This document shows positions 53,213-62,090 of a stretch of 64,000 nt of DNA, one piece after another (positions within the stretch are counted from its first letter, which is position 1; each line of letters begins with the position of its first letter). The notes below the pieces were generated by a model. That model worked only from the letters and a program-made list of their open reading frames with translations. It did not search any database and was not told the origin of the DNA. The DNA lies in contig NC_092678.1 of NCBI RefSeq assembly GCF_964355755.1, positions 10,390,922-10,454,921 on the forward strand. Reading direction: 5' to 3'. Position numbers and translations under genes: made by a program. The DNA is from Antedon mediterranea (lineage: Eukaryota; Echinodermata; Crinoidea; Comatulida; Antedonidae).

Positions 53213-56200
53213 TGTTTTTATGTTAACAAGTTTTTTCGAAAATCACAAAATGGTCTAAAACGTCTCCAAATGCGATTTGAAGATATTCTGAGCACTTTGC
53301 TGTTTTTATGTTAACAAGTTTTTTCGAAAATCACAAAATGGTCTAAAACGTCTCAAAATGCTATTTGAAGGTATTCTGAGCACTTTGGTGTTTTTGTGTG
53401 AAAAGTTTTAACGAAATGCTCAAAATGGTCTAAAACGGTTCTAATGTGATTTTAAACACTTTGATGTTTTGTGTGAAAAAGTTTTGTCAAAATGCTGAAA
53501 ATGGTCTAAAACGTTTTTAAAACGATATTAAGCTATTTTGTGCTCTTTGATGTTTTTGTATAACCAAGTTTTTTCGAAAATCACAAAATGGTCTAAAACG
53601 TCTCCAAATGCGATTTGAAGATATTCTGAGCACTTTGGTGTTTTTATGTTAAAAAGTTTTTTCGAAAATCACAAAATGGTCTAAAACGTCTCCAAATGCG
53701 ATTTGAAGATATTCTGAGCACTTTGGTGTTTTTATGTTAAAAAGTTTTTTCGAAAATCACAAAATGGTCTAAAACGTCTCCAAATGCGATTTGAAGCTAT
53801 TCTATACACTTTGATGTTTTGTGTTAAAAAGTTTTGTCGAAATGCTCAAAATGGTTTAAAACGTTTTTAAAACGATATTAAGCTATTTTGTGCTCTTTGA
53901 TGTTTTTGTGTAACCAAGTTTCATCGAAATGAACAAAATGGTCTAAAACGTCTCCAAATGCGATTTGAAGCTTTTCCAAGCACTTTGCTGTTTTTATGTT
54001 AACAAGTTTTTTCGAAAATCACAAAATTGTCTAAAACGTCTCAAAATGCGATTTAAAGGTATTCTGAGCACTTTGGTGTTTTTGTGTGAAAAGTTTTAAC
54101 GAAAAGCTCAAAATGGTCTAAAACGGTTCTAATGTGATTTTAAGCACTTTGATGTTTTTGTACAACCAAGTTTCATCGAAATGCTCAAAATGGTCTAAAA
54201 CGTTTTTAAAACGATATTAAGCTATTTTGTGCTCTTTGATGTTTTTGTGTAACCAAGTTTTTTCGAAAATCACAAAATGGTCTAAAACGTCTCCAAATGC
54301 GATTTGAAGCTTTTCTAAGCACTTTGGTGTTTTTATGTTAACAAGTTTTTTTGAAAATCACAAAATGGTCTAAAACGTCTCAAAATGCGATTTGAAGGTA
54401 TTCTGAGCACTTTGGTGTTTTTGTGTGAAAAGTTTTAACGAAATGCTCAAAATGGTCTAAAACGGTTTCTAATGTGATTTTAACCACTTTGATGTTTTTG
54501 TGTAACCAAGTTCTTTTCGAAAATCACAAAATGGTCTAAAACGTCTCCAAATGCGATTTGAAGCTTTTCTAAGCACTTTGGTGTTTTTATGTTAACAAGT
54601 TTTTTCGAAAATCACAAAATGGTCTAAAACGTCTCAAAATGCGATTTGAAGGTATTCTGAGCACTTTGGTGTTTTTGTGTGAAAAGTTTTAACGAAATGC
54701 TCAAAATGGTCTAAAACGGTTTCTAATGTGATTTTAACCACTTTGATGTTTTTGTGTAACCAAGTTTTTTCGAAAATCACAAAATGGTCTAAAACGTCTC
54801 CAAATGCGATTTGAAGCTTTTCTAAGCACTTTGGTGTTTTTATGTTAACAAGTTTTTTCGAAAATCACAAAATGGTCTAAAACGTCTCCAAATGCGATTT
54901 GAAGCTATTCTGTACACTTTGATGTTTTGTGTGAAAAGTTTTAACGAAATGCTCAAAATTGTCTAAAACGGTTTCTAATGTGATTTTAAGCACTTTGATG
55001 TTTTTGTAAAACCAAGTTTCATCGAAATGCACAAAATGGTCTAAAACGTCTCCAAATGCGATTTGAAGCTTTTCCAAGCACTTTGGTGTTTTTATGTTAA
55101 CAAGGTTTTTCGAAAATCACAAAATGGTCTAAAACGTCTCCAAATGCGATTTGAAGCTTTTCCAAGCACTTTGCTGTTTTTATGTTAACAAGTTTTTTCG
55201 AAAATCACAAAATGGTCTAAAACGTCTCAAAATACGATATTAAGCTGTTTTGTGCACTTTGATGATTTGTGTGAAAAGTTTTAACGAAATGCTCAAAATG
55301 GTCTAAAACGGTTTCTAATGTGATTTTAAGCACTTTGATGTTTTTATGTAGCCAAGTTTTTTCGAAAATCACAAAATGGTCAAAAACGTCTCCAAATGCG
55401 ATTTGAAGCTTTTCTAAGCACTTTGGTTTTTTTATGTTAACAAGTTTTTTCGAAAATCACAAAATGGTCTAAAACGTCTTCAAATGCGATTTGAAGATAT
55501 TCTGAGCACTTTGGTGTTTTTCTGTTAAAAAGTATTTTCGAAAATCACAAAATGGCCTAAAACGTCTCCAAATGCGATTTGAAGCTATTCTGTACACTTT
55601 GATGTTTTGTGTGAAAAAGTTTTGTCAAAATGCTCAAAATGGTCTAAAACGTTTTTAAAACGATATTAAGCTATTTTGTGCTCTTTGATGTGTTTGTATA
55701 ACCAAGTTTTTTCGAAAATCACAAAATGGTCTAAAACGTCTCCAAATGCGATTTGAAGCTTTTCCAAGCACTTTGCTGTTTTTATGTTAACAATTTTTTT
55801 CGAAAATCATAAAATGGTCTAAAACGTCTCCAAATGCGATTTGAAGCTATTCTGTACACTTTGATGTTTTGTGTGAAAAGTTTTGTCGAAATGCTCAAAA
55901 TGGTCTAAAACGTTTTTAAAACGATATTAAGCTATTTTGTGCTCTTTGATGTTTTTGTGTAACCAAGTTTCATCGAAATGAGCAAAATGGTCTAAAACGT
56001 CTCCAAATGCGATTTGAAGCTTTTCTAAGCACTTTGGTGTTTTTATGTTAACAAGTTTTTTCGAAAATCACAAAATGGTCTAAAACGTCTCCAAATGCGA
56101 TTTGAAGATATTCTGAGCACTTTGCTGTTTTTATGTTAACAAGTTTTTTCGAAAATCACAAAATGGTCTAAAACGTCTCAAAATGCTATTTGAAGGTATT

Positions 56201-56932
56201 CTGAGCACTTTGGTGTTTTTGTGTGAAAAGTTTTAACGAAATGCTCAAAATGGTCTAAAACGGTTCTAATGTGATTTTAAGCACTTTGATGTTTTTGTAT
56301 AACCAAGTTTCATCGAAATGCTCAAAATGGTCTAAAACGTTTTTAAAACGATATTAAGCTATTTTTTGCTCTTTGATGTTTTTGTGTAACGAAGTTTCAT
56401 CGAAATGAACAAAATGGTCTAAAACGTCTCCAAATGCGATTTGAAGCTTTTCCAAGCACTTTGCTGTTTTTATGTTAACAAGTTTTTTCGAAAATCACAA
56501 AATGGCCTAAAACGTCTCAAAATGCGATTTCAAGGTATTCTGAGCACTTTGGTGTTTTTGTGTGAAAGGTTTTAACGAAATGCTCAAAATGGTCTAAAAC
56601 GGTTTCTAATGTGATTTAAAGCACTTTGATGTTTTTGTATAACCAAGTTTCATCGAAATGCACAAAATGGTCTAAAACGTCTCCAAATGCGATTTGAAGC
56701 TTTTCTAAGCACTTTGCTGTTTTTATGTTAACAAGTTTTTTCGAAAATCACAAAATGGTCTAAAACGTCTCCAAATGCGATTTGAAGATATTCTGAGCAC
56801 TTTGGTGTTTTTATGTTAAAAAGTTTTTTCGAAAATCACAAAATGGTCTAAAACGTCTCCAAATGCGATTTGAAGATATTCTGAGCACTTTGGTGTTTTT
56901 ATGTTAAAAAGTTTTTTCGAAAATCACAAAAT
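53213..56932 (+). repeat. HOR block III, copy b (second segment)
   Basis: Direct paralogue of 19,379-23,098. Its first 1.4 kb also repeats 51,252-52,681 with a spacing of 1,961 bp (for example TTTTTTTGAAAATC at 52,391 and 54,352). It stops at the transposon. Confidence 0.88.
56929..56932. other. Left target-site duplication (AAAT)
   Basis: AAAT immediately precedes GTGTACAG and is the last satellite sequence on the left. It pairs with the copy at 59,166-59,169. In the uninterrupted monomer only one AAAT exists between CACA and GGTCT. Confidence 0.88.
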
Positions 56933-56962
56933 GTGTACAGCCACATCAAAACCAGGCGCTTG
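56933..56962 (+). repeat. Left terminal inverted repeat
   Basis: Thirty bases starting GTGTACAGCCACATCAAAAC and ending GCGCTTG. They are the reverse complement of 59,136-59,165 except that the left end has G where the complemented right end has A (position 26). Inward of position 30 the two ends diverge completely, which defines the repeat length. Confidence 0.95.
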
Positions 56963-57644
56963 TCGCTAGATAGGGATTTGTGTAAAATGCATTTGAATGT
57001 GTGAAACTCATATTTTGACCATTTTGTTTTTTTACCATTATCTGATAGGAAATTTACCGTAGATTTCAAAAATATATATCTTATTAACTAATTCAAATGG
57101 AAAGGTGGTAAAAATTACATAAATCTGAGCCTCTATCCTCGTGTTTCGATTGAAAGAACGTGGTAATTCGTTATAAAAAAGCAGTTATTTTCGTCATTCC
57201 TACGCCGTAATTTTGTAGATAACCCCTGAAAGCTTGGTATCATTCGATAGGTATTTTGTTCATGAATCTAAAAATAAATGAGTGATGTCACAGATTGTAC
57301 GATATAGACCAATAAAAACCGATTTTATAGAACCCTTTAGTGTAAACAAAAACGGCCTTGTTGCTACGAACATGCTGAAAGAAGCGATGTGATTGGTTTA
57401 ATTTTGTCACATGACCCATCCAGCATGGAAAATTCCAGGTCAACAAAATCTTATCGCTAGTACACGCTTGTCGAGAAAAATATATTTTTTATAGTTCATC
57501 TAAGTACTGTACACAGTAATACTAAAGTGACGTGTACTGACTCAGACTTGATAACAATAAGTGATAACATACTAAAGTAAAGGGCCTAGCTAAGTTATTT
57601 ATCGTAAGAGTTGATATTAGCAATGTAACTCTCAATCCACTGGC
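56963..57644. other. Transposon left interior, AT-rich, no gene seen
   Basis: Unique AT-rich sequence without a long ORF. Two motifs near the left tip recur about 0.5 kb further in. CGCTTGTCG occurs at 56,957-56,965 and 57,465-57,473, and TCGCTAG at 56,963-56,969 and 57,454-57,460. These could be subterminal transposase-binding repeats, but nothing proves that. CCAAT (57,309) and ATTGG (57,392) pentamers and a TGATGTCA (57,283) are present; they are too short to call a promoter. Confidence 0.5.
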
Positions 57645-57812
57645 ACTAGGCCTAGGCCTAGGCTAGCTAGGTACAGCAGTAGTCTAGACCTGGCTCTACT
57701 AGCCTAGGCCTAGTACTATAAGCCTAGACTAGGCGGAGATCCGCCTAGGCCTACTACTACGCTGGGCTACTAGCCTAGATAGGCTGCATGGCATAGTAGG
57801 CCTAGCTAGCTA
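57645..57812. repeat. CTAGGCCTA-rich low-complexity island
   Basis: A run built from interspersed, overlapping CTAGGCCTAG, GCCTAGG and GCTAGCTAG palindromic words, far richer in G+C than the rest of the element. Outlying copies lie at 57,582 (GGGCCTAGCT), 57,841 (GGCCTAGCCC), 57,917 (CTAGGCCTAC) and 58,695 (AGTAGGCCTACTG). The words are not in a fixed period, so this is simple-sequence-like scrambled repetition and not a tandem array. Confidence 0.75.
57729..57748. repeat. Near-perfect 20-bp palindrome in the island
   Basis: Arms CTAGGCGGA and TCCGCCTAG (9 bp each) are exact reverse complements, separated by GA. It could form a cruciform or be a dyad binding site; no function is inferred. 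Confidence 0.7.
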
Positions 57813-57840
57813 GTAATAATAATAGTAATAACAACAACAA
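57811..57840 (+). repeat. Short TAA/CAA trinucleotide tract
   Basis: Imperfect trinucleotide run: TAGTAATAATAATAG, then TAATAACAACAACAA. It abuts the right edge of the CTAGGCCTA island. Confidence 0.7.
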
Positions 57841-57885
57841 GGCCTAGCCCAATTAAAATAAGATAGAGTTTTCCTCTCTATAGTA

Positions 57886-57907
57886 TAAAGCCTCCTGGAA
57901 GGCTTTA
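57886..57907. repeat. 8-bp-stem hairpin
   Basis: TAAAGCCT and AGGCTTTA are exact inverted arms around a 6-base loop (CCTGGA). No U-tract follows and the context is eukaryotic, so it is not called a terminator. Confidence 0.6.
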
Positions 57908-58018
57908 CTTTACTGACTAGGCCTACTGCTGGGCTATTTTATTTATTTCAATTTGGTTAAATTTCATTATGTTTAAAAATTGCCAATGATGGGTTGGGTG
58001 TGTGGGGAGTATGTGTAA

Positions 58019-58201
58019 AACATAAACCGTAAAAACCAGTACAATACAAATCCCTCACAAATAAAATACTGGTACCTTGGCTAAATTTCACGTTATTCAT
58101 CATGCTTAAAAACATTGTTCAAGCTAACAGGTGTGTCTATCTGTCATGATCAGACCAGGTGCTGGTTCAACAATAGACGTATTACATAACATTAACAACA
58201 G
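58019..58201 (+). repeat. Transposon internal direct repeat, copy 1
   Basis: First copy of a roughly 172-bp direct repeat, measured from CCAGTACAATAC at 58,036 to the same word at 58,208. The unit runs through CTCACAAATAAAATACTGG, CATCATGCTTAAAAACATTG and GCTGGTTCAACAATAG, ending in ACATAACATTAAC. It contains the inverted pair CCAGTA ... TACTGG at its left edge. Confidence 0.85.
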
Positions 58202-58350
58202 TAAAATCCAGTACAATACAAATCCCTCACAAATAAAATACTGGTACCTTGGCTAAATTTCAAGTTATTCATCATGCTTAAAAACATTGTTCAAGCTAAC
58301 GGGTGTGGCTATCTGTTATGGAGCTGGTTCAACAATAGAATACATAACAT
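58202..58350 (+). repeat. Transposon internal direct repeat, copy 2
   Basis: Second copy, nearly identical through TTCAAGCTAAC, with scattered substitutions (CACGTTATTC against CAAGTTATTC, ACAGGTGTG against ACGGGTGTG). It lacks some 15-20 bp around CATGATCAGACCAGGT of copy 1. It is followed by about 95 bp of unrelated sequence before the third, partial copy. Confidence 0.82.
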
Positions 58351-58448
58351 TTGTTGAAGGTTTGCATGGCGAAATCAAATGTTGATATAAAGTTTGCGGT
58401 ACACCACGTATATTAAGTCTGAAAAGAACTGTTGAGTTTCTCTTACAT

Positions 58449-58508
58449 ACATAACATTAACACTAAAAACCAATACAATACAAATCACTCACAAATAAAA
58501 TACTGGTA
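58449..58508 (+). repeat. Transposon internal direct repeat, partial copy 3
   Basis: Only the first roughly 60 bp of the unit: ACATAACATTAACAC, CCAATACAATACAAATC, then ACTCACAAATAAAATACTGG. It stops there and does not continue into the CTTGGCTAAATTTCA part. Confidence 0.78.
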
Positions 58509-59135
58509 ATTGAATTTTGCCGACCAGAAACGAGGGACATTGTGTGCCCTGCGCCATTTTGAACAAAAAGCAGATAAAATAAAGTAAAAAGAGAAATAAA
58601 ATTGAATAAAGTTCATTAATAAAATGTTTGCTGTTTTTTTAAAATTTGTTTAGATCTAAAAATAAGCTAAGGCAATCTTCCTGAATACCTACTAGTAGGC
58701 CTACTGTATTATTCTTACACTACACTATTATAAATGAATTTGACAGATTTTACGTAAATTAGTGGTACTTTGTAATCGTCATAATTAACTATGATAACCA
58801 CCTCGGATTTTGATGAAATTTTTATGAATATCAGAAAACACTATATTGAATAAGTGTGCCAAATTTCAGAATGATTGTTTATCTAGAAGGTAGTGTTGCT
58901 AAGGTGTTAATTGTTCAATCTGTAGCAGCATGGGGCAACTTCCTGTCTGATTTGTCATTAAACTTTGACTGTTAATTACTCAGTAATTACAAATAAATTG
59001 TTGTATAAATGCTATATACATTTATTGCCATAACTCTGGGAATATTTGCTTGATTTAAATGATCCAAACACCATTTTGAAGGATATATTGTGAGGAATAC
59101 CATTATAGTATCAACTAAAAAAATATATATTTCAC
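58509..59135. other. Transposon right interior, AT-rich, no gene seen
   Basis: Unique AT-rich sequence with no long ORF. It includes a 17-bp palindrome at 58,973-58,989 (TAATTACT, C, AGTAATTA) and an AT run just inside the right TIR (AAAAAAATATATATTTC). Neither end of the interior resembles a transposase fragment on inspection. Confidence 0.5.
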
Positions 59136-59165
59136 CAAGTGCCTGGTTTTGATGTGGCTGTACAC
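59136..59165 (-). repeat. Right terminal inverted repeat
   Basis: Reads CAAGTGCCTGGTTTTGATGT then GGCTGTACAC on the plus strand, the inverted partner of 56,933-56,962. The outer eight bases, CTGTACAC, also occur inside many satellite monomers (TTCTGTACACTTTG). This is probably chance, but it could confuse boundary-finding software. Confidence 0.95.
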
Positions 59166-59169
59166 AAAT
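59166..59169. other. Right target-site duplication (AAAT)
   Basis: AAAT directly follows CTGTACAC and leads into GGTCTAAAACG, restarting the satellite exactly where the left arm stopped. Confidence 0.88.
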
Positions 59170-59962
59170 GGTCTAAAACGTCTCCAAATGCGATTTGAAG
59201 CTATTCTGTACACTTTGATGTTTTGTGTGAAAAAGTTTTGTCGAAATGCTCAAAATGGTCTAAAACGTTTTTAAAACGATATTAAGCTATTTTGTGCTCT
59301 TTGATGTTTTTGTGTAACCAAGTTTTTTCGAAAATCACGAAATGGTCTAAAACGTCTTCAAATGCGATTTGAAGCTTTTCTAAGCACTTTGGTGTTTTTA
59401 TGTTAAAAAGTTTTGTCGAAATGCTCAAAATGGTCTAAAACGTTTTTAAAACGATATTAAGCTATTTTGTCCTCTTTGATGTTTTTATGTAACCAAGTTT
59501 CATCGAAATGAACAAAATGGTCTAAAACGTCTCCAAATGCGATTTGAAGCTTTTCCAAGCACTTTGCTGTTTTTATGTTAACAAGTTTTTTCGAAAATCA
59601 CAAAATGGTCTAAAACGTCTCAAAATGCGATTTGAAGGTATTCTGAGCACTTTGGTGTTTTTGTGTGAAAAGTTTTAACGAAATGCTCAAAATGGTCTAA
59701 AACGGTTTCTAATGTGATTTTAAGCACTTTGATGTTTTTGTATAACCAAGTTTCATCGAAATTCACAAAATGGTCTAAAACGTCTCCAAATGCGATTTTA
59801 AGCTTTTCTAAGCACTTTGGTGTTTTTATGTTAACAAGGTTTTTCGAAAATCACAAAATGGTCTAAAACGTCTCCAAATGCGATTTGAAGATATTCTGAG
59901 CACTTTGGTGTTTTTATGTTAACAAGTTTTTTCGAAAATCACAAAATGGTCTAAAACGTCTA

Positions 59963-60841
59963 AAAATACGATATTAAGCTGTTTTGTGCACTTTGATGAT
60001 TTGTGTGAAAAGTTTTAACGAAATGCTCAAAATGGTCTAAAACGGTTTCTAATGTGATTTTAAGCACTTTGATGTTTTTATGTAGCCAAGTTTTTTCGAA
60101 AATCACAAAATGGTCAAAAACGTCTCCAAATGCGATTTGAAGCTTTTCTAAGCACTTTGGTTTTTTTATGTTAACAAGTTTTTTCGAAAATCACAAAATG
60201 GTCTAAAACGTCTTCAAATGCGATTTGAAGATATTCTGAGCACTTTGGTGTTTTTCTGTTAAAAAGTATTTTCGAAAATCACAAAATGGTCTAAAACGTC
60301 TCCAAATGCGATTTGAAGCTATTCTGTACACTTTGATGTTTTGTGTGAAAAAGTTTTGTCAAAATGCTCAAAATGGTCTAAAACGTTTTTAAAACGATAT
60401 TAAGCTATTTTGTGCTCTTTGATGTGTTTGTATAACCAAGTTTTTTCGAAAATCACAAAATGGTCTAAAACGTCTCCAAATGCGATTTGAAGCTTTTCCA
60501 AGCACTTTGCTGTTTTTATGTTAACAATTTTTTTCGAAAATCATAAAATGGTCTAAAACGTCTCCAAATGCGATTTGAAGCTATTCTGTACACTTTGATG
60601 TTTTGTGTGAAAAGTTTTGTCGAAATGCTCAAAATGGTCTAAAACGTTTTTAAAACGATATTAAGCTATTTTGTGCTCTTTGATGTTTTTGTGTAACCAA
60701 GTTTCATCGAAATGAACAAAATGGTCTAAAACGTCTCCAAATGCGATTTGAAGCTTTTCTAAGCACTTTGGTGTTTTTATGTTAACAAGTTTTTTCGAAA
60801 ATCACAAAATGGTCTAAAACGTCTCCAAATGCGATTTGAAG
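59963..60841 (+). repeat. HOR segment shared across the transposon
   Basis: Matches 55,229-56,107 (offset 4,734) and 21,395-22,273. Markers are GTAGCCAAG, GGTCAAAAACGTC, GGTTTTTTTATG, GATGTGTTTGTATAACC and AATCATAAAATGG in the same order. It shows that the satellite on the two sides of the insertion was amplified as one array. Confidence 0.85.
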
Positions 60842-61740
60842 CTTTTCTAAGCACTTTGGTGTTTTTATGTTAACAAGTTTTTTCGAAAATCACAAAATGG
60901 TCTAAAACGTCTCAAAATGCGATTTGAAGGTATTCTGAGCACTTTGGTGTTTTTGTGTGAAAAGTTTTAACGAAATGCTCAAAATGGTCTAAAACGGTTT
61001 CTAATGTGATTTTAACCACTTTGATGTTTTTGTGTAACCAAGTTCTTTTCGAAAATCACAAAATGGTCTAAAACGTCTCCAAATGCGATTTGAAGCTCTT
61101 CTGTACACTTTGATGTTTTGTGTGAAAAAGTTTTGTCGAAATGCTCAAAATGGTCTAAAACGTTTTTAAATACGATATTAAGCTGTTTTGTGCACTTTGA
61201 TGATTTGTGTGAAAAGTTTTAACGAAATGCTCAAAATAGTCTATAACGGTTTCTAATGTGATTTTAAGCACTTTGATGTTTTTGTGTAATCAAGCTTTTT
61301 TGGAAATCACAAAATGGTCTAAAACGTCTCCAAATGCGATTTGAAGCTTTTCTAAGCACTTTGGTGTTTTTATGTTAACAAGTTTTTTCGAAAATCACAA
61401 AATGGTCTAAAACGTCTCAAAATGCGATTTGAAGGTATTCTGAGCACTTTGGTGTTTTTGTGTGAAAAGTTTTAACGAAATGCTCAAAATGGTCTAAAAC
61501 GGTTTCTAATGTGATTTTAACCACTTTGATGTTTTTGTGTAACCAAGTTTTTTCGAAAATCACAAAATGGTCTAAAACGTCTCCAAATGCGATTTGAAGC
61601 TATTCTGTACACTTTGATGTTTTGTGTGAAAAAAGTTTTGTCGAAATGCTCAAAATGGTCTAAAACGTTTTTAAAACGATATTAAGCTATTTTATGCTCT
61701 TTGATGTTTTTGTGTAACCAAGTTTTTTCGAAAATCACAA

Positions 61741-62090
61741 AATTGTCTAAAACGTCTCCGAATGCGATTTGAAGCTCTTCTGTACACTTTGATGTTTTGT
61801 GTGAAAAAGTTTTCTCGGAATGCTAAAAATGGTATAAAAACGTTTTCCAATACCATATTAAGCTATTTTGTGCAATTTGATGTTTTTGTGTAACCAAGTT
61901 TTTTCGAAAATCACAAAATTGTCTAAAACGTCTCCGAATGCGATTTGAAGCTCTTCTGTACACTTTGATGTTTTGTGTGAAAAAGTTTTCTCGAAATGCT
62001 AAAAATGGTCTAAAACGTTTTCCAATACCATATTAAGCTATTTTGTGCAATTTGATGTTTTTGTGTAACAAAGTTTTTTCGAAAATCACA
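61741..62090 (+). repeat. Tandem dimer (period 176) with full-length class E monomers
   Basis: AATTGTCTAAAACGTCTCCG starts at 61,741 and 61,917. Each unit is a class A-type monomer (GCTCTTCTGTACAC) plus a class E monomer (TTTTCCAATACCATATTAAG). Unit 1 has a one-base insertion (GGTATAAAAACG). Both class E monomers are followed by an intact TTTTTTCGAAAATCAC, unlike every class E monomer left of the transposon. Confidence 0.8.

Larger units (their letters stand above)
1..56932 (+). repeat. Satellite DNA array, left arm (88-bp basic monomer)
   Basis: Uninterrupted head-to-tail satellite, all monomers in one orientation. The 88-bp period is directly measurable: CGAAAATCAC starts at 5,893, 5,981 and 6,069. 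The core AATGGTCTAAAACG recurs once per monomer throughout. Class A carries the 10-bp palindrome TTTTCGAAAA just before the core and CAAATGCGATTTGAAG after it. Classes B, C, D and E replace these parts. Class C is about 78 bp because it lacks some 9-10 bp between core and CACTTTGATG. At about 87 bp per unit the two arms hold roughly 700 monomers (estimate). No unique sequence, gene or other element is seen inside this arm. It is probably a centromeric, pericentromeric or other heterochromatic satellite, but the window does not show its chromosomal position. Confidence 0.97.
56933..59165. mobile_element. Non-autonomous TIR DNA transposon inserted in satellite
   Basis: A 2,233-bp unique insertion with 30-bp terminal inverted repeats (one mismatch, at TIR position 26), beginning GTGTACAGCC and ending GGCTGTACAC. 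It is flanked on both sides by AAAT. Removing the element and one AAAT restores a perfect class A monomer (CACAAAATGGTCTAAAACG). The paralogous empty site survives at 23,095-23,098. There is no ATG ORF of 60 codons or more on either strand, so no transposase is encoded and mobilisation would have to be in trans. A 4-bp target duplication is known in several eukaryotic superfamilies (for example Chapaev, Sola and Ginger). The termini alone do not let me choose, and a 5-bp AAATG duplication with asymmetric ends is a less tidy alternative. Orientation is arbitrary. Confidence 0.93.

Noticed and set aside
1-56932. CRISPR array
   Set aside because: The repeats are contiguous. There are no unique spacers between constant repeats, the period is about 88 bp with graded variants, and no cas genes are present.
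57283-57400. Promoter (CCAAT and ATTGG pentamers, TGATGTCA) in the transposon
   Set aside because: Isolated 5-8 bp words in AT-rich sequence, with no ORF downstream and no recognisable core promoter arrangement.
57886-57907. Rho-independent terminator
   Set aside because: There is a stem but no following T-run, and the context is eukaryotic satellite and transposon DNA.
58160-58340. Pol III B-box (GGTTCAACAATAG) suggesting a SINE or tRNA-derived part
   Set aside because: The word departs from the B-box consensus at its last constrained base, no A-box lies at the expected distance, and no cloverleaf can be drawn.
56933-59165. LTR retrotransposon or solo LTR (because of TG...CA-like ends)
   Set aside because: The ends are inverted repeats 30 bp long, the true ends are G...C, there is no primer-binding site or polypurine tract, and there are no long direct terminal repeats.
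59158-59165. Homology between the transposon end (CTGTACAC) and satellite monomers (TTCTGTACACTTTG) as the cause of targeting
   Set aside because: Only 8 bp are shared, and the insertion is in a different part of the monomer (CACA/AAAT/GGTCT). Chance is sufficient.
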